Source of the DNA: Clostridia bacterium
GTDB taxonomy: Bacteria; Bacillota; Clostridia; Christensenellales; UMGS416
DNA length: 64,000 nucleotides
Direction: 5' to 3'
Assembly (NCBI GenBank): GCA_016938675.1
Contig: JAFGUF010000012.1
Span: 1-64,000, forward strand
Part shown: piece after piece, positions 15,811 to 23,504 of the stretch
Position numbering within the stretch: the stretch's first letter is position 1
How the letters are laid out: the number at the start of each line of letters is the position of its first letter
Position numbers and translations under genes: made by a program
Notes under the pieces: model-generated
The model's database searches: none
Told to the model about the DNA's origin: nothing
The model's input: only the letters and a program-made list of their open reading frames with translations

Positions 15811-16472
15811 TACATGCTCATTTCGTGCACGTCAACTATCTGGAAGGTATTCTTTTCAAAGTCCAGTATGCCTTCCTTTTTAAGTTTGGATAGCTCTCTG
15901 GACAGCACAGATCTGTCCACGCCTAGGTATTCAGCCAGCTGATTTCTGTTATATGGTATCTTAATGCGAGTTTTACCCTCACGGTTAGCTGTATCAATAA
16001 AATATTTCGCTATCCTCTCCCTAGTTGTTCTGGATGTAAGGTAGTCCAGTTTCTGATTCAGAATAAGATTCTTTACTGCAAGCATCCTTACCATGTTTGT
16101 TATCAGCCTGCTGTGAAAGGGGCATGAGGTCGCACACATTACAAGCAGCCTGTCTATAGGTATAAAAAGCACTTTGCAGTCTTCCCTTGCAATAGCACTT
16201 ATGGGGGATTCTTCAAGGCCGGATGCTGCAAGGCTCTCTGCGAAAATCATGTCTTTTTCAATGGTGGCAATAAGCCTGCGTGTGCCGTATATATTTTCCT
16301 TAATAACATCCACGCTGCCCTCAGTCACCATGCCGAAGCTTGTTACTCTGTCTCCCTGCATTATAATATAGGAGTTTTTCGCATAGGATTTTTCATATGC
16401 ACGGATGCAGGACATCACCTGCTTGAATTCCTGCTGTGTTACGCCCTCAAATAGCCGGCTGCTTTGATACAT
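15801..16472 (-). CDS. Crp/Fnr family regulator, possibly HcpR-like
   Basis: A 223-residue protein with a cNMP-binding-fold sensor (about 15-130; IIMQGDRVTSFGMVTEGSVDVIK) and a winged helix with NRNQLAEYLGVDRSVLSRELSKLKKEGIL. The ATG at 16472 has GGGAGG 4-5 bases before it; the longer frame would run through the operator. The context of a cupin, a 2[4Fe-4S]-type ferredoxin protein and CRP-like palindromes fits regulators of the HcpR kind, which respond to nitrosative stress in anaerobes. No hcp gene lies in this window, so that assignment is inference. Confidence 0.9.
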   Translation of the reverse strand: MYQSSRLFEGVTQQEFKQVMSCIRAYEKSYAKNSYIIMQGDRVTSFGMVTEGSVDVIKENIYGTRRLIATIEKDMIFAESLAASGLEESPISAIAREDCKVLFIPIDRLLVMCATSCPFHSRLITNMVRMLAVKNLILNQKLDYLTSRTTRERIAKYFIDTANREGKTRIKIPYNRNQLAEYLGVDRSVLSRELSKLKKEGILDFEKNTFQIVDVHEMSMYYS

Positions 16473-16484
16473 AAACCCTCCCGT

Positions 16485-16500
16485 TGTGATATATATCACA
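16485..16500. promoter_or_regulatory. Perfect CRP-type palindrome between regulator and ferredoxin genes
   Basis: TGTGATATATATCACA is a perfect 16-base palindrome that fits TGTGA-N6-TCACA. It lies 13 bases before the start of the Crp/Fnr gene, where binding should block that gene. On the other side it is about 37 bases before the start point implied by the TATACT box at 16517-16522 of the ferredoxin gene, where binding could activate. Confidence 0.8.
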
Positions 16501-16559
16501 TAGTCTTTATCCAAAGTATACTACAATTTAAATAGAAATACAAGAAATGAGGCAAGTAA

Positions 16560-17222
16560 ATGAAAAGAACCGTTATTGAGATCGATCGAGATGCCTGCAT
16601 AGGATGCGGCCAATGCGCCAGCGCATGCCATCAGGGGGCAATAGCAATGGTAGACGGCAAGGCAAAGCTCGTAAAGGAAGACCATTGTGACGGACTGGGA
16701 ATGTGCCTGCCGCACTGCCCTGTGGACGCCATACAGCTTGTCGAGAAGGAAATCGAAGCTGCAGAAAAGCCCGCTCCGCAGGCTGCATTTGTGTGCCCTT
16801 CTACAATAGCGAAGCAAATAGAGCGCGAGGAGCCCACTGAATATGAAGGTGCTGTATCCAGCCACCTTAACCAATGGCCCTGCCAAATAAAGCTGATTAA
16901 CCCCACTGCTCCCTATTTTGACAATGCCGATTTACTCATAGCGGCCGACTGCTGCGCGTTTGCGTTCGGAGATTTTCACAGACAGTTTATGAAGGATAAA
17001 ATAACGGTCATGGGCTGCCCGAAGCTGGACGACATAGATTATTCAGATAAGCTATCAGATATAATCTCATATAATAATATCAAGAGCATTACAGTTACCA
17101 GGATGAGCGTTCCTTGCTGCAGAGGGCTCACCCACGCCGTTGAAAAGGCGATCCAGAAAAGCGGGAAAAACATTCCCTTAAATGTCCATGTACTATCAAC
17201 TGACGGTGAAATCATAAGATGA
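16560..17222 (+). CDS. 4Fe-4S dicluster ferredoxin-type protein
   Basis: A 220-residue protein. The N-terminal 60 residues are a bacterial 2[4Fe-4S] ferredoxin: CIGCGQCASACHQGAI and CDGLGMCLPHCPVDAI. The C-terminal 140 residues contain more Cys (FVCPS, WPC, ADCCAFAFGDFH, MGCPKLD, VPCCRGL), suggesting another redox or metal site. This architecture is often encoded beside hybrid-cluster protein genes and their Crp/Fnr regulator in clostridia. GAGG precedes the ATG. The gene is divergent from the Crp/Fnr regulator and shares its palindrome. Confidence 0.92.
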   Translation: MKRTVIEIDRDACIGCGQCASACHQGAIAMVDGKAKLVKEDHCDGLGMCLPHCPVDAIQLVEKEIEAAEKPAPQAAFVCPSTIAKQIEREEPTEYEGAVSSHLNQWPCQIKLINPTAPYFDNADLLIAADCCAFAFGDFHRQFMKDKITVMGCPKLDDIDYSDKLSDIISYNNIKSITVTRMSVPCCRGLTHAVEKAIQKSGKNIPLNVHVLSTDGEIIR

Positions 17223-17240
17223 TCTCACCGTCATTTTTTT
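17201..17240 (+). terminator. Intrinsic terminator of the ferredoxin gene
   Basis: TGACGGTGA pairs perfectly with TCACCGTCA and seven T follow. The stop codon lies in the loop. Confidence 0.9.
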
Positions 17241-17249
17241 AATTCAGAA

Positions 17250-18038
17250 TTAAAGTTTCACATCTCTGGTGCCCCATCTTCTATAGATGATTTTCGCAGT
17301 CGCCGCCTCCGGCAGAATGGACGCCGCTGCCAGCATTGCGCTGTTTATTATGCCCGGAATATAAACGGCTCTGTTTCTTAGCACCCTGTTTATTGCGCCT
17401 TTAGCCACCTTGTCTGTGGCAATCGTCGTTATCCTGCCCATAAAGCCTTGTGAGTCGATTCTTGCGCATACTTCGGGCGTGGTTCTAAGGCCTGCAGGGC
17501 ACAGCGCCAATACATTCCCCCTGCCTCCCGCTTCCTCCCTCAATGCCATTGAAAACCGTATGACTGCGCTTTTTGTTGCGGCGTAGAGCGCCTTGTATGG
17601 CATTGGATAGAACCCCGCAAGGGACGCAGTATTGATGATGTGGTATTTCTCAGCCTTAGCATTGGTCATTACAAACCGCGTTATGTCGTATGCCGCCTCC
17701 AAGTTCAGCCGGCACATGGTGGATACCTTTTCGCTGGACAATGAGTAAATCAAGCCTTCATAGTCAAGCCCGGCTACATTTACAGCCAGATTGATATTCA
17801 GCTTACTATCTGTAATATAATCGAACAACCTTTTTCTTTCATCTGTATCCGTCAGGTCACTTGATAAGTATTTTATATCAATATGCTTATGCTCCGCCTC
17901 TATTTTAATAATGAGATTTTCCAGTTTTTCCGTATCTATATCCGTAAGCAGCAGGTTCTGCCCTCTTGATGCACACTCATGTGCAAATGCACTTCCAAGT
18001 CCGCCAGCCGCCCCAGTAATCAGCGTGTAATTAGTCAT
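17250..18038 (-). CDS. Short-chain dehydrogenase/reductase
   Basis: A 262-residue classical SDR. The nucleotide-binding motif is TGAAGGLG (about 8-15), the structural NVAG motif is near 88, and the active site has Ser in NTASLAG and the YAATK motif (about 155-159). LLLTDIDTEKL after beta-2 has an acidic residue, which favours NAD(H). AGGAGG precedes the ATG. It is divergent from a second SDR gene and a TetR regulator, with an inverted repeat between them. The substrate is unknown. Confidence 0.9.
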   Translation of the reverse strand: MTNYTLITGAAGGLGSAFAHECASRGQNLLLTDIDTEKLENLIIKIEAEHKHIDIKYLSSDLTDTDERKRLFDYITDSKLNINLAVNVAGLDYEGLIYSLSSEKVSTMCRLNLEAAYDITRFVMTNAKAEKYHIINTASLAGFYPMPYKALYAATKSAVIRFSMALREEAGGRGNVLALCPAGLRTTPEVCARIDSQGFMGRITTIATDKVAKGAINRVLRNRAVYIPGIINSAMLAAASILPEAATAKIIYRRWGTRDVKL

Positions 18039-18090
18039 ATGTTTCCTCCTGAATGAATATACTCCGGATTATAAACCGAATAAAAGCAAA

Positions 18091-18136
18091 AGTCAAACGT
18101 TTGTTTTAAATATTTGTTTAATTCATATGTTTGACT
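18091..18136. promoter_or_regulatory. Candidate TetR operator between two SDR genes
   Basis: AGTCAAAC (18091-18098) and GTTTGACT (18129-18136) are perfect inverted arms, and within the left arm CAAACGTTTG (18094-18103) is a 10-base palindrome. The region separates the divergent SDR genes and is the natural target for the TetR regulator at 19044. Confidence 0.65.
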
Positions 18137-18197
18137 GTGTCAGTTTTTTATGATATGATGCCACCATATAGTTATAAACTGCCAATGGAGACACACA

Positions 18198-19040
18198 ATG
18201 AATAGCGAAAAATATATTTTAGTTACAGGCGCAACATCGGGAATAGGCCTGCAGAGCGCAAAAGCTCTTTTAGAAATGGGCTATAGAGTTTTCGGAACGT
18301 CAAGAAGCGAGGAAAAAGAAATTGAGGCACGCAAAACGCTGGGTTCTGATTTCTTCTTTATCCGCGCAGACCTTTCATCCATCAATGGTTTAAAAAAAGT
18401 TGCCGCAAGCTCAAAAGAATATATATCCGGCAGCGGCCTGTATGCATTGATAAATAACGCAGGCACATTCTACAGTAATCTGACATTGAGCGAGGACAAT
18501 ATAGAAATGCAGTTCGCCGTAAATGCCGCTGCCCCGCTCTATCTTTCTCTGCAGCTATACAGCGAACTGAAAAAAGCAAAAGGCAGAATTATAAATGTTA
18601 CATCGTCATCCCACTATAATACTATTATCAATTGGAAAGACCCGCAGCTTCTTCAGCACTACGGCCAGCTGCGTGCCTACAAGCAGACAAAGGCCTTCTC
18701 AGTTATGCTTTCGCGCGAGTTTAACCTGCGCTCTGAATCAGTTAAAACATACATGGCAGACCCGGGCCTCGTTAGCACGGATATAGGATTCAAAAATACC
18801 TCGCTATTGGGCAGAATGATATGGGCACACAGAAAAAGTATCGGTCAGACAGTTGAGGCCGGTGCTGCAACATCAGTCTATCTTGCCTCTGAAGATTCAT
18901 TGCCCGATGCTATGTACTACAAATACTGCAAGCCGCAGCTGGCATCGAAATCTGCAAGCAGCGACAAAAATTCAAAACGTATCTGGGACTATTTTATTAA
19001 TCTCTACGGTATAGATATTGATGAATACATAAAGGAATAG
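18198..19040 (+). CDS. Short-chain dehydrogenase/reductase, retinol-dehydrogenase-like
   Basis: A 280-residue SDR with TGATSGIGLQSA (about 10-21), FGTSRSEE after beta-2 (a basic residue, favouring NADP), INNAG near 92, Ser in NVTSSSHYN and the YKQTK active-site motif. The later part (DPGLVSTDIGFKN, AGAATSVYLAS) resembles retinol-dehydrogenase and WW-domain-oxidoreductase-like SDRs. GGAG precedes the ATG. The TetR gene begins 3 bases after its stop, so the pair forms an operon, presumably autoregulated. Confidence 0.9.
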   Translation: MNSEKYILVTGATSGIGLQSAKALLEMGYRVFGTSRSEEKEIEARKTLGSDFFFIRADLSSINGLKKVAASSKEYISGSGLYALINNAGTFYSNLTLSEDNIEMQFAVNAAAPLYLSLQLYSELKKAKGRIINVTSSSHYNTIINWKDPQLLQHYGQLRAYKQTKAFSVMLSREFNLRSESVKTYMADPGLVSTDIGFKNTSLLGRMIWAHRKSIGQTVEAGAATSVYLASEDSLPDAMYYKYCKPQLASKSASSDKNSKRIWDYFINLYGIDIDEYIKE

Positions 19041-19043
19041 ATT

Positions 19044-19592
19044 ATGAGCAAAAGAGAAGAAATAAAGGAAAAGTTAATCCTGGCAACAGTTGAATGCATC
19101 GAAAAATATGGGCTTAAAAACACAACAACTAGAAATATCATTGAGATTGCGGGGGTAAATATCTCTGCAATAAGCTACTACTTTCAGGGAATTGACAACC
19201 TGCTGAACATAGTGCTGGACAAGACTCTGGACAATGCATTCTGCCTGGATGATATTGAAATAAATGAAGAAGACAGCTATAAAGCAATCATTATGAAGGT
19301 CGTTAAAAACTGGCTTCAAGGTGCCTATGCCTACCCTAATATCTCAAAATCGCATATGGAATCTCTGCTTTCTGATACGCCTCAAAGCGAAAAAATGCAC
19401 GAAAAAGCGGATAGCTTCCTTATAAAACTTACCAGCCTTCTTGCTGAACACGGTATGCAGAAGGATAGTTCAGCCGCCGTCAGGCTCCACGTGCTGGTTT
19501 CATCGCTGTTTGGGCATTTGCTTTTAAGCGGATTCAAGGAGAAAACTGAAAAGGACGAAGCATTTATTCAATATATTATAGCTACACTATGA
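19044..19592 (+). CDS. TetR family transcriptional regulator
   Basis: A 182-residue protein with a TetR N-terminal DNA-binding domain: ILATVECIEKYGLKNTTTRNIIEIAGVNISAISYYFQGIDNLLN (cited in part), with the HTH near residues 25-48. The remaining helices form the ligand pocket. It is translationally close to the SDR gene and probably controls it. The last 60 codons are duplicated at 21031-21210. The stop overlaps, in convergent orientation, the remnant of a DUF4332 gene end, as at the second copy. Confidence 0.92.
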   Translation: MSKREEIKEKLILATVECIEKYGLKNTTTRNIIEIAGVNISAISYYFQGIDNLLNIVLDKTLDNAFCLDDIEINEEDSYKAIIMKVVKNWLQGAYAYPNISKSHMESLLSDTPQSEKMHEKADSFLIKLTSLLAEHGMQKDSSAAVRLHVLVSSLFGHLLLSGFKEKTEKDEAFIQYIIATL

Positions 19593-19665
19593 TATCCTTC
19601 GGCAGCGCTTGCGCAAGCAATACAACCAGTTTCATGTTATTTAGGCTAATGTTTCCAGTCAATTT
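19582..19665 (-). pseudogene. C-terminal fragment of a DUF4332 gene
   Basis: The minus strand encodes LNNMKLVVLLAQALPKDIIV, almost identical to the last residues of the intact gene at 21200-21874 (LNDMKLVVLLAQALPKDIIV). Upstream of about 19665 the similarity stops and unrelated sequence leads into the leucine-rich-repeat gene. It is a relic of a tandem duplication. Confidence 0.85.
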
Positions 19666-19737
19666 TGCTAATATTCAAGCCAGATAAAGCATATATTTGC
19701 AACACAATTGGTATTGTTAAGTAACTATATTCATTTT

Positions 19738-20649
19738 TTATTCAGCTTTTACAACTTCGCCGTTTGACAGTCTTAGTCTACCTGTTACATTAGTATAATT
19801 TATAATAAGTGATTCTAGGTTTTCAAGATTTCTTAGCGATGAAATGTCTCCTTGTACACTTGTAGAATATAAGTCAAGAGTCCCCAAATTAGCAAGTCCG
19901 CATAGAGCTGATATATCTCCTGTAATATTGCAGCCGCGCAAACTGATATATTCCAGATTTACCAATTGGCTCAGGCTTTCTATAGCACCATTGATAGGTA
20001 TATTATAAAGGTACAAGAACTCCAACTTATTAAGGTTTTTAAGGGAGTCCAAGTTTCCAGTAATAGAAGAATTTCGAATATCTATACTTCTAAGGTTTAC
20101 CAGATTGGATATATCGTTGATATCCCCTTTGATTTTTGGAGTAAGTAGCTGAATATGCTCCAATGATATCATATTGTCTAAAGATGATAACTCACCTGTA
20201 ACGGAATCACTGAAGATTGAGATATGTTTTAAGTGTTCCAGGCATGCTAAATCACTAATATCACCTGAAATGTTCCCATATACATTTATAACTTCTAGAT
20301 TTTTGAGTGTGGCTAGACTGGATAAATCGCCTGACATCTCACGGCTAAACTCAAACTCCCCTACAGTTATAACTTTTATATTATCAAGCCCTTCCAGAAA
20401 TTCGAAGTTATTTATTGTTCCTATTAAATGAATTTCTGAAATAGATTCCAATTCTTCTCGGGATAAAGGTTGTTCAAAAGAGTATGGCTTTATGTGCGGA
20501 TTATTATCATATATGCTTTGATAGGAAGTCTCCTTATCAACTTTTCTAAAAGTATCAGTCGTTATAAATATAATTATGGAAAATATAAACAGGAATACAA
20601 CGAGAGGAATTATTATCAGAAATATTTTTTTATTGTTCTTTTTTCTCAT
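19738..20649 (-). CDS. Membrane-anchored leucine-rich-repeat protein
   Basis: A 303-residue protein with a basic N-terminus (MRKKNNKK), one transmembrane segment at about 10-30, and a leucine-rich-repeat region from about 70 to 300. The unit is about 23 residues, of the type GDISSLRNLENLESLIINYTNV, with eight to nine copies and a recurrent G-D/N-I/L-S-S/D-L start. The repeats should be outside the cell, for protein or ligand binding. The gene is more A+T-rich than its surroundings and sits exactly where the body of a duplicated DUF4332 gene is missing. A second, partial LRR gene ends the window. Confidence 0.88.
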   Translation of the reverse strand: MRKKNNKKIFLIIIPLVVFLFIFSIIIFITTDTFRKVDKETSYQSIYDNNPHIKPYSFEQPLSREELESISEIHLIGTINNFEFLEGLDNIKVITVGEFEFSREMSGDLSSLATLKNLEVINVYGNISGDISDLACLEHLKHISIFSDSVTGELSSLDNMISLEHIQLLTPKIKGDINDISNLVNLRSIDIRNSSITGNLDSLKNLNKLEFLYLYNIPINGAIESLSQLVNLEYISLRGCNITGDISALCGLANLGTLDLYSTSVQGDISSLRNLENLESLIINYTNVTGRLRLSNGEVVKAE

Positions 20650-20727
20650 ACCATAATCTCATTTCCGCTTTTTAAAATCGTAAATACTTAACACATTTCA
20701 ATTTTCAATTGTTTCTATAAAGTATAG

Positions 20728-21069
20728 CTAATTCAATGTCTGCTTTGGCCTGTCGAAGTTATTTATATATTCTACAAATGATATACTTAAGAGCACAGAT
20801 ACAGCGCAGGTTAATACTAGAGAAATAGCAGCGTATACAAGAGGCTGGCCTGCACCGAATGTATTGAATGAAAAAACATAGGTGAGAATTTCAGCTAGCA
20901 TAGATGCAAGAGGCATGGCAGCCAAGTCATACCCTACACTTCTTTTCCGCAAAACAAAAAGTATTATTGTTGCAATTGCCGCCAAAGGGCCCAATACCGC
21001 CCGCGGCAAATAGCTTATGTCGGGGTAGACGACTTCCTTAAAAGGCTTAAAACCCTTCTTTCTGAACAC
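20728..21069 (-). pseudogene. Chimeric fragment of the PH-like membrane protein gene
   Basis: An open frame of 113 codons. Codons from about 14 on repeat the C-terminal third of the gene at 21896-22783 (VYPDISYLP, AVLGPLAAIA, YVFSFNTFGAGQPLVYA, SFVEYINNFDRPKQTLN) with about one change in seven. The first 12 codons are antisense sequence from the duplicated TetR end. It has a GTG and no convincing ribosome-binding site. The fusion point near 21030 marks the duplication junction. It might be expressed as a three-helix protein but is best treated as a relic. Confidence 0.8.
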
Positions 21070-21210
21070 GGTATGCCGAAGGATAGCTCAGCCGCCGTCA
21101 GGCTCCACGTGCTGGTTTCATCGCTGTTTGGGCATTTGCTTTTAAGCGGATTCAAGGAGAGCACTGAGAAGGACGAAGCATTTATTCAATATCTTATAGC
21201 TACACTATGA
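21031..21210 (+). pseudogene. Duplicated 3' end of the TetR gene
   Basis: Sixty codons match the end of the TetR gene at 19413-19592 (LLSEHGMPKDSSAAVRLHVL against LLAEHGMQKDSSAAVRLHVL) and end at the same stop. The frame is intact and changes are largely conservative, so the copy may have diverged before it was cut, but there is no DNA-binding domain or start here. Confidence 0.82.
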
Positions 21211-21874
21211 TATCCTTCGGCAGCGCTTGCGCAAGCAATACAACCAGTTTCATGTCATTCAGGCCTATATTGCCCTTGAACAGCTCTTCTCTGGCATTTA
21301 AGGTTTTCACATCAGTATAAAGCTTCTCATGGTCTGACTTCGCTATTTTCTCAACGGAATCATACCCTGATGCATAGAGCACGCAGGCAAATGTATGGTT
21401 AACCCATCTTATACGGGAAATATCCGCAAGCTTTGCCGCCTTTTCAATCTCATCTATGCTTACACCGGAGAGCGAACTCAACTCCTGCCTTTTTTCATCC
21501 GTAATAACTCTGTCATATAGCAAAAGTGTATCTTTTATACCAACTGTCTCCAGCTTAACCGCTGTGTCATTATTCAGGCAGCCAAATTCGCTTATCTTAG
21601 TGGGCTTCTCTGTATATGCGCTGAGCTCAAGGCGCATTGCGTTCAGGTATTTTTCATCAAGTCCAGTGTCTTTGGAAATGCTTTGTACTTTCGCTTTGCT
21701 TTTAAGCAGGCTTTGCAGCTGGGCGACGTTTTCTATTCCCATTGCTATAAATATATCAATATTCGCGTCAATATCATCTTTAAGCATCTGCCTGCTGGGT
21801 ATCATATATGCTCCCTTTAATATGTCCTTATATTCGTCCAGCGTTATTTTTTCAATATCAATGTAGTATCCCAT
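21200..21874 (-). CDS. DUF4332 domain protein
   Basis: A 224-residue soluble protein of DUF4332 type, which carries helix-hairpin-helix-like repeats: IFIAMGIENVAQLQSLLKSKAKVQSIS, then a conserved end TFACVLYASGYDSVEKIAK and LYTDVKTLNA followed by GNIGLNDMKLVV. The family is uncharacterised; HhH-like folds suggest nucleic-acid or protein contacts. AGGAGG lies before the ATG. It follows the membrane protein gene at 21896 by 21 bases and is likely cotranscribed. Its 3' end overlaps the duplicated TetR end convergently. Confidence 0.85.
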   Translation of the reverse strand: MGYYIDIEKITLDEYKDILKGAYMIPSRQMLKDDIDANIDIFIAMGIENVAQLQSLLKSKAKVQSISKDTGLDEKYLNAMRLELSAYTEKPTKISEFGCLNNDTAVKLETVGIKDTLLLYDRVITDEKRQELSSLSGVSIDEIEKAAKLADISRIRWVNHTFACVLYASGYDSVEKIAKSDHEKLYTDVKTLNAREELFKGNIGLNDMKLVVLLAQALPKDIIV

Positions 21875-21895
21875 GCAATCCTCCTAAAAAGTTTA

Positions 21896-22783
21896 TTAAT
21901 TCAATGTCTGCTTTGGCCTGTCGAAATTATTTATATATTCTACAAATGATATACTTAAGAACACAGATACAGCGCAGGTTAATACTAGAGAAATAGTAGC
22001 GTATACAAGAGGCTGGCCTGCACCGAATGTATTGAATGAAAAAACATAGGTAATGATTACAGACAACATAGACGCAAGAGGCGCGGCAGCCAATGCATAC
22101 CTTACACTACGTTTCCTCAAAACAAAAAGTATGATAGCCGCAATTGCCGCCAAAGGCCCCAATACTGCCTGCGGCAAATAGCTTATGTCGGGGTAAACCT
22201 CCGCTGCTGTTCCGGCGATATTGCTAATAATGAACAAAACCAAAGGAAAACAAGCCAGATAGGCAATGACATACAAAAACCTTAATATTCCGCCCAGCTC
22301 AGGCTTGCCCTTTTTGTCTGTTTTTTTGTATCTTGATGCGCGCTTTGCAATGACTTCATCCAGCAGCTCTTTAGATGATTTTGATTTGTCCCGTGCCTGT
22401 TTGCTAATTTTGTCAAGTATCTCATCCAGCAATTCCGCATACTTTTCGTAATTTTTTTCAAGGTCCAATGCCTTAATTATCTCCACCTTGCTGCCGTGCT
22501 CTATAATTATTCCCGTGGATGCCCTGACTCTGGTAACCATCATAAAAGGAACTTGCTTTTTCACCTTCAGCTCGCTCTTACCAATATATACATCTTCATT
22601 TGTTGAAAAATATATAATTATTCCGATTACTACCATTGCAATCGTAGAAAAGATCGCGAAATTCTTTTCCTCCGGCATTGTAATAATTTTTAAAATATAT
22701 GCGACCGAATTTAAAGCCAATATCATATATAGCAATTTAAATAGCCGTCTTCCATCTTTAAATTTATAGCATTTCATGTTCAT
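21896..22783 (-). CDS. Membrane protein with PH-like insert, unknown function
   Basis: A 295-residue protein. Two N-terminal helices (about 15-65) are followed by a soluble stretch (70-160) with VYIGKSELKVKKQVPFMMVTRVRASTG, which resembles bacterial PH-like domains that follow paired helices. A charged linker, EVIAKRASRYKKTDKKG, leads into five C-terminal helices (165-285). I recognise no named family. It lies upstream of DUF4332 in the same operon. Its C-terminal third is duplicated at 20728-21030. Confidence 0.8.
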   Translation of the reverse strand: MNMKCYKFKDGRRLFKLLYMILALNSVAYILKIITMPEEKNFAIFSTIAMVVIGIIIYFSTNEDVYIGKSELKVKKQVPFMMVTRVRASTGIIIEHGSKVEIIKALDLEKNYEKYAELLDEILDKISKQARDKSKSSKELLDEVIAKRASRYKKTDKKGKPELGGILRFLYVIAYLACFPLVLFIISNIAGTAAEVYPDISYLPQAVLGPLAAIAAIILFVLRKRSVRYALAAAPLASMLSVIITYVFSFNTFGAGQPLVYATISLVLTCAVSVFLSISFVEYINNFDRPKQTLN

Positions 22784-22841
22784 TTGTCTGTCCTCTTGTT
22801 TCGGTATAGTTTTTTTCTCTGTGATTTCAGCATTTAGATTC

Positions 22842-23201
22842 TTATATGCTGTTTATCTCCGCCTGCGCCTTTTTAGAAAGCGAGGCCAAAATCAATTCAT
22901 ATGAGTTGTCTGCCATCTGCCGGAGTATTTCATCAGGTACAGCACCGTTCAGATCAATTGAATTCCAGTGCACTTTGTTCATGTAGTACCCCGGGCGTAT
23001 ATCAGTATACGTTTCCCTTAATGAGGCTCCTAATCCCGGATCGCACTTCAATGTTATCACTTCCCTGCCCTCATTATCTGTGCTGTATAGCCCTATCATT
23101 TTGTCCCTAAGCATAAATCTATGGGTGCCCCATTCCGGTTTGAATTCCTTTATTATACCTTTTTTTGATACTATATATTCCTCAAGCCACGGATAATTCA
23201 T
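22842..23201 (-). CDS. MmcQ/YjbR family protein
   Basis: A 119-residue protein of the MmcQ/YjbR family: W-L-E-E-Y, then FKPEWGTHRFMLRDKMIGLY, VITLKCDPGLGASLRETYTDIRPGYYMNKVHWNSIDL (cited in part), ending in the LILASLSKKAQ helix. The fold is a double-wing DNA-binding-like domain whose function is not settled. The ATG at 23201 is preferred over the GTG at 23210 because AGAAAGG lies 8 bases upstream of it. Confidence 0.9.
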   Translation of the reverse strand: MNYPWLEEYIVSKKGIIKEFKPEWGTHRFMLRDKMIGLYSTDNEGREVITLKCDPGLGASLRETYTDIRPGYYMNKVHWNSIDLNGAVPDEILRQMADNSYELILASLSKKAQAEINSI

Positions 23202-23236
23202 AGTGCGCACCTTTCTTTCAATTTCTATTGATCAGT

Positions 23237-23395
23237 TCACGGCTTTTCTGCCAGATACATAGTTATTTTATCATAAAGCACTATCCTATTGCCAAAGCTT
23301 TGTATTGCTTCCTTAATGCCTTCGTAGAATTTTGTTTTATGCGGCTCTTTATCTGCAGAGCTATTGATAAACAAACTTAATGTTAATAATAGCAT
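23237..23395 (-). CDS. Possible 52-codon small protein or gene remnant
   Basis: An ATG-initiated frame of 52 codons fills most of the gap between 23202 and 23505. The product starts MLLLTLSLFINSSADKEPHK and continues with FYEGIKEAIQSFGNRIVLYD, which reads like real protein sequence. No ribosome-binding site is evident, so it may be the 3' remnant of a lost gene. No family recognised. Confidence 0.35.
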   Translation of the reverse strand: MLLLTLSLFINSSADKEPHKTKFYEGIKEAIQSFGNRIVLYDKITMYLAEKP

Positions 23396-23434
23396 ATATT
23401 AAATATTACTTTGTGTAAAGTATTTACATCGCAA

Positions 23435-23475
23435 TGTGACTACATCACAGAACTAATTAAAAAACTATATATACT
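23435..23475 (+). promoter_or_regulatory. Promoter of the NapH-like gene with Crp-like arms
   Basis: TGTGA and TCACA are separated by 5 bases (23435-23449) and centred about 40 bases before the start point expected from TATACT at 23470-23475. The layout matches the cupin promoter, but the spacer is one base short of the usual 6, which lowers confidence. Confidence 0.45.
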
Positions 23476-23504
23476 ATAAAATATAACCATAAAAAGGAGC
23501 AGCA

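Noticed and set aside
15801-16514. Longer start of the Crp/Fnr gene at 16514
   Set aside because: It would place the 16-base palindrome inside the coding region and lacks a ribosome-binding site, while the ATG at 16472 has GGGAGG.
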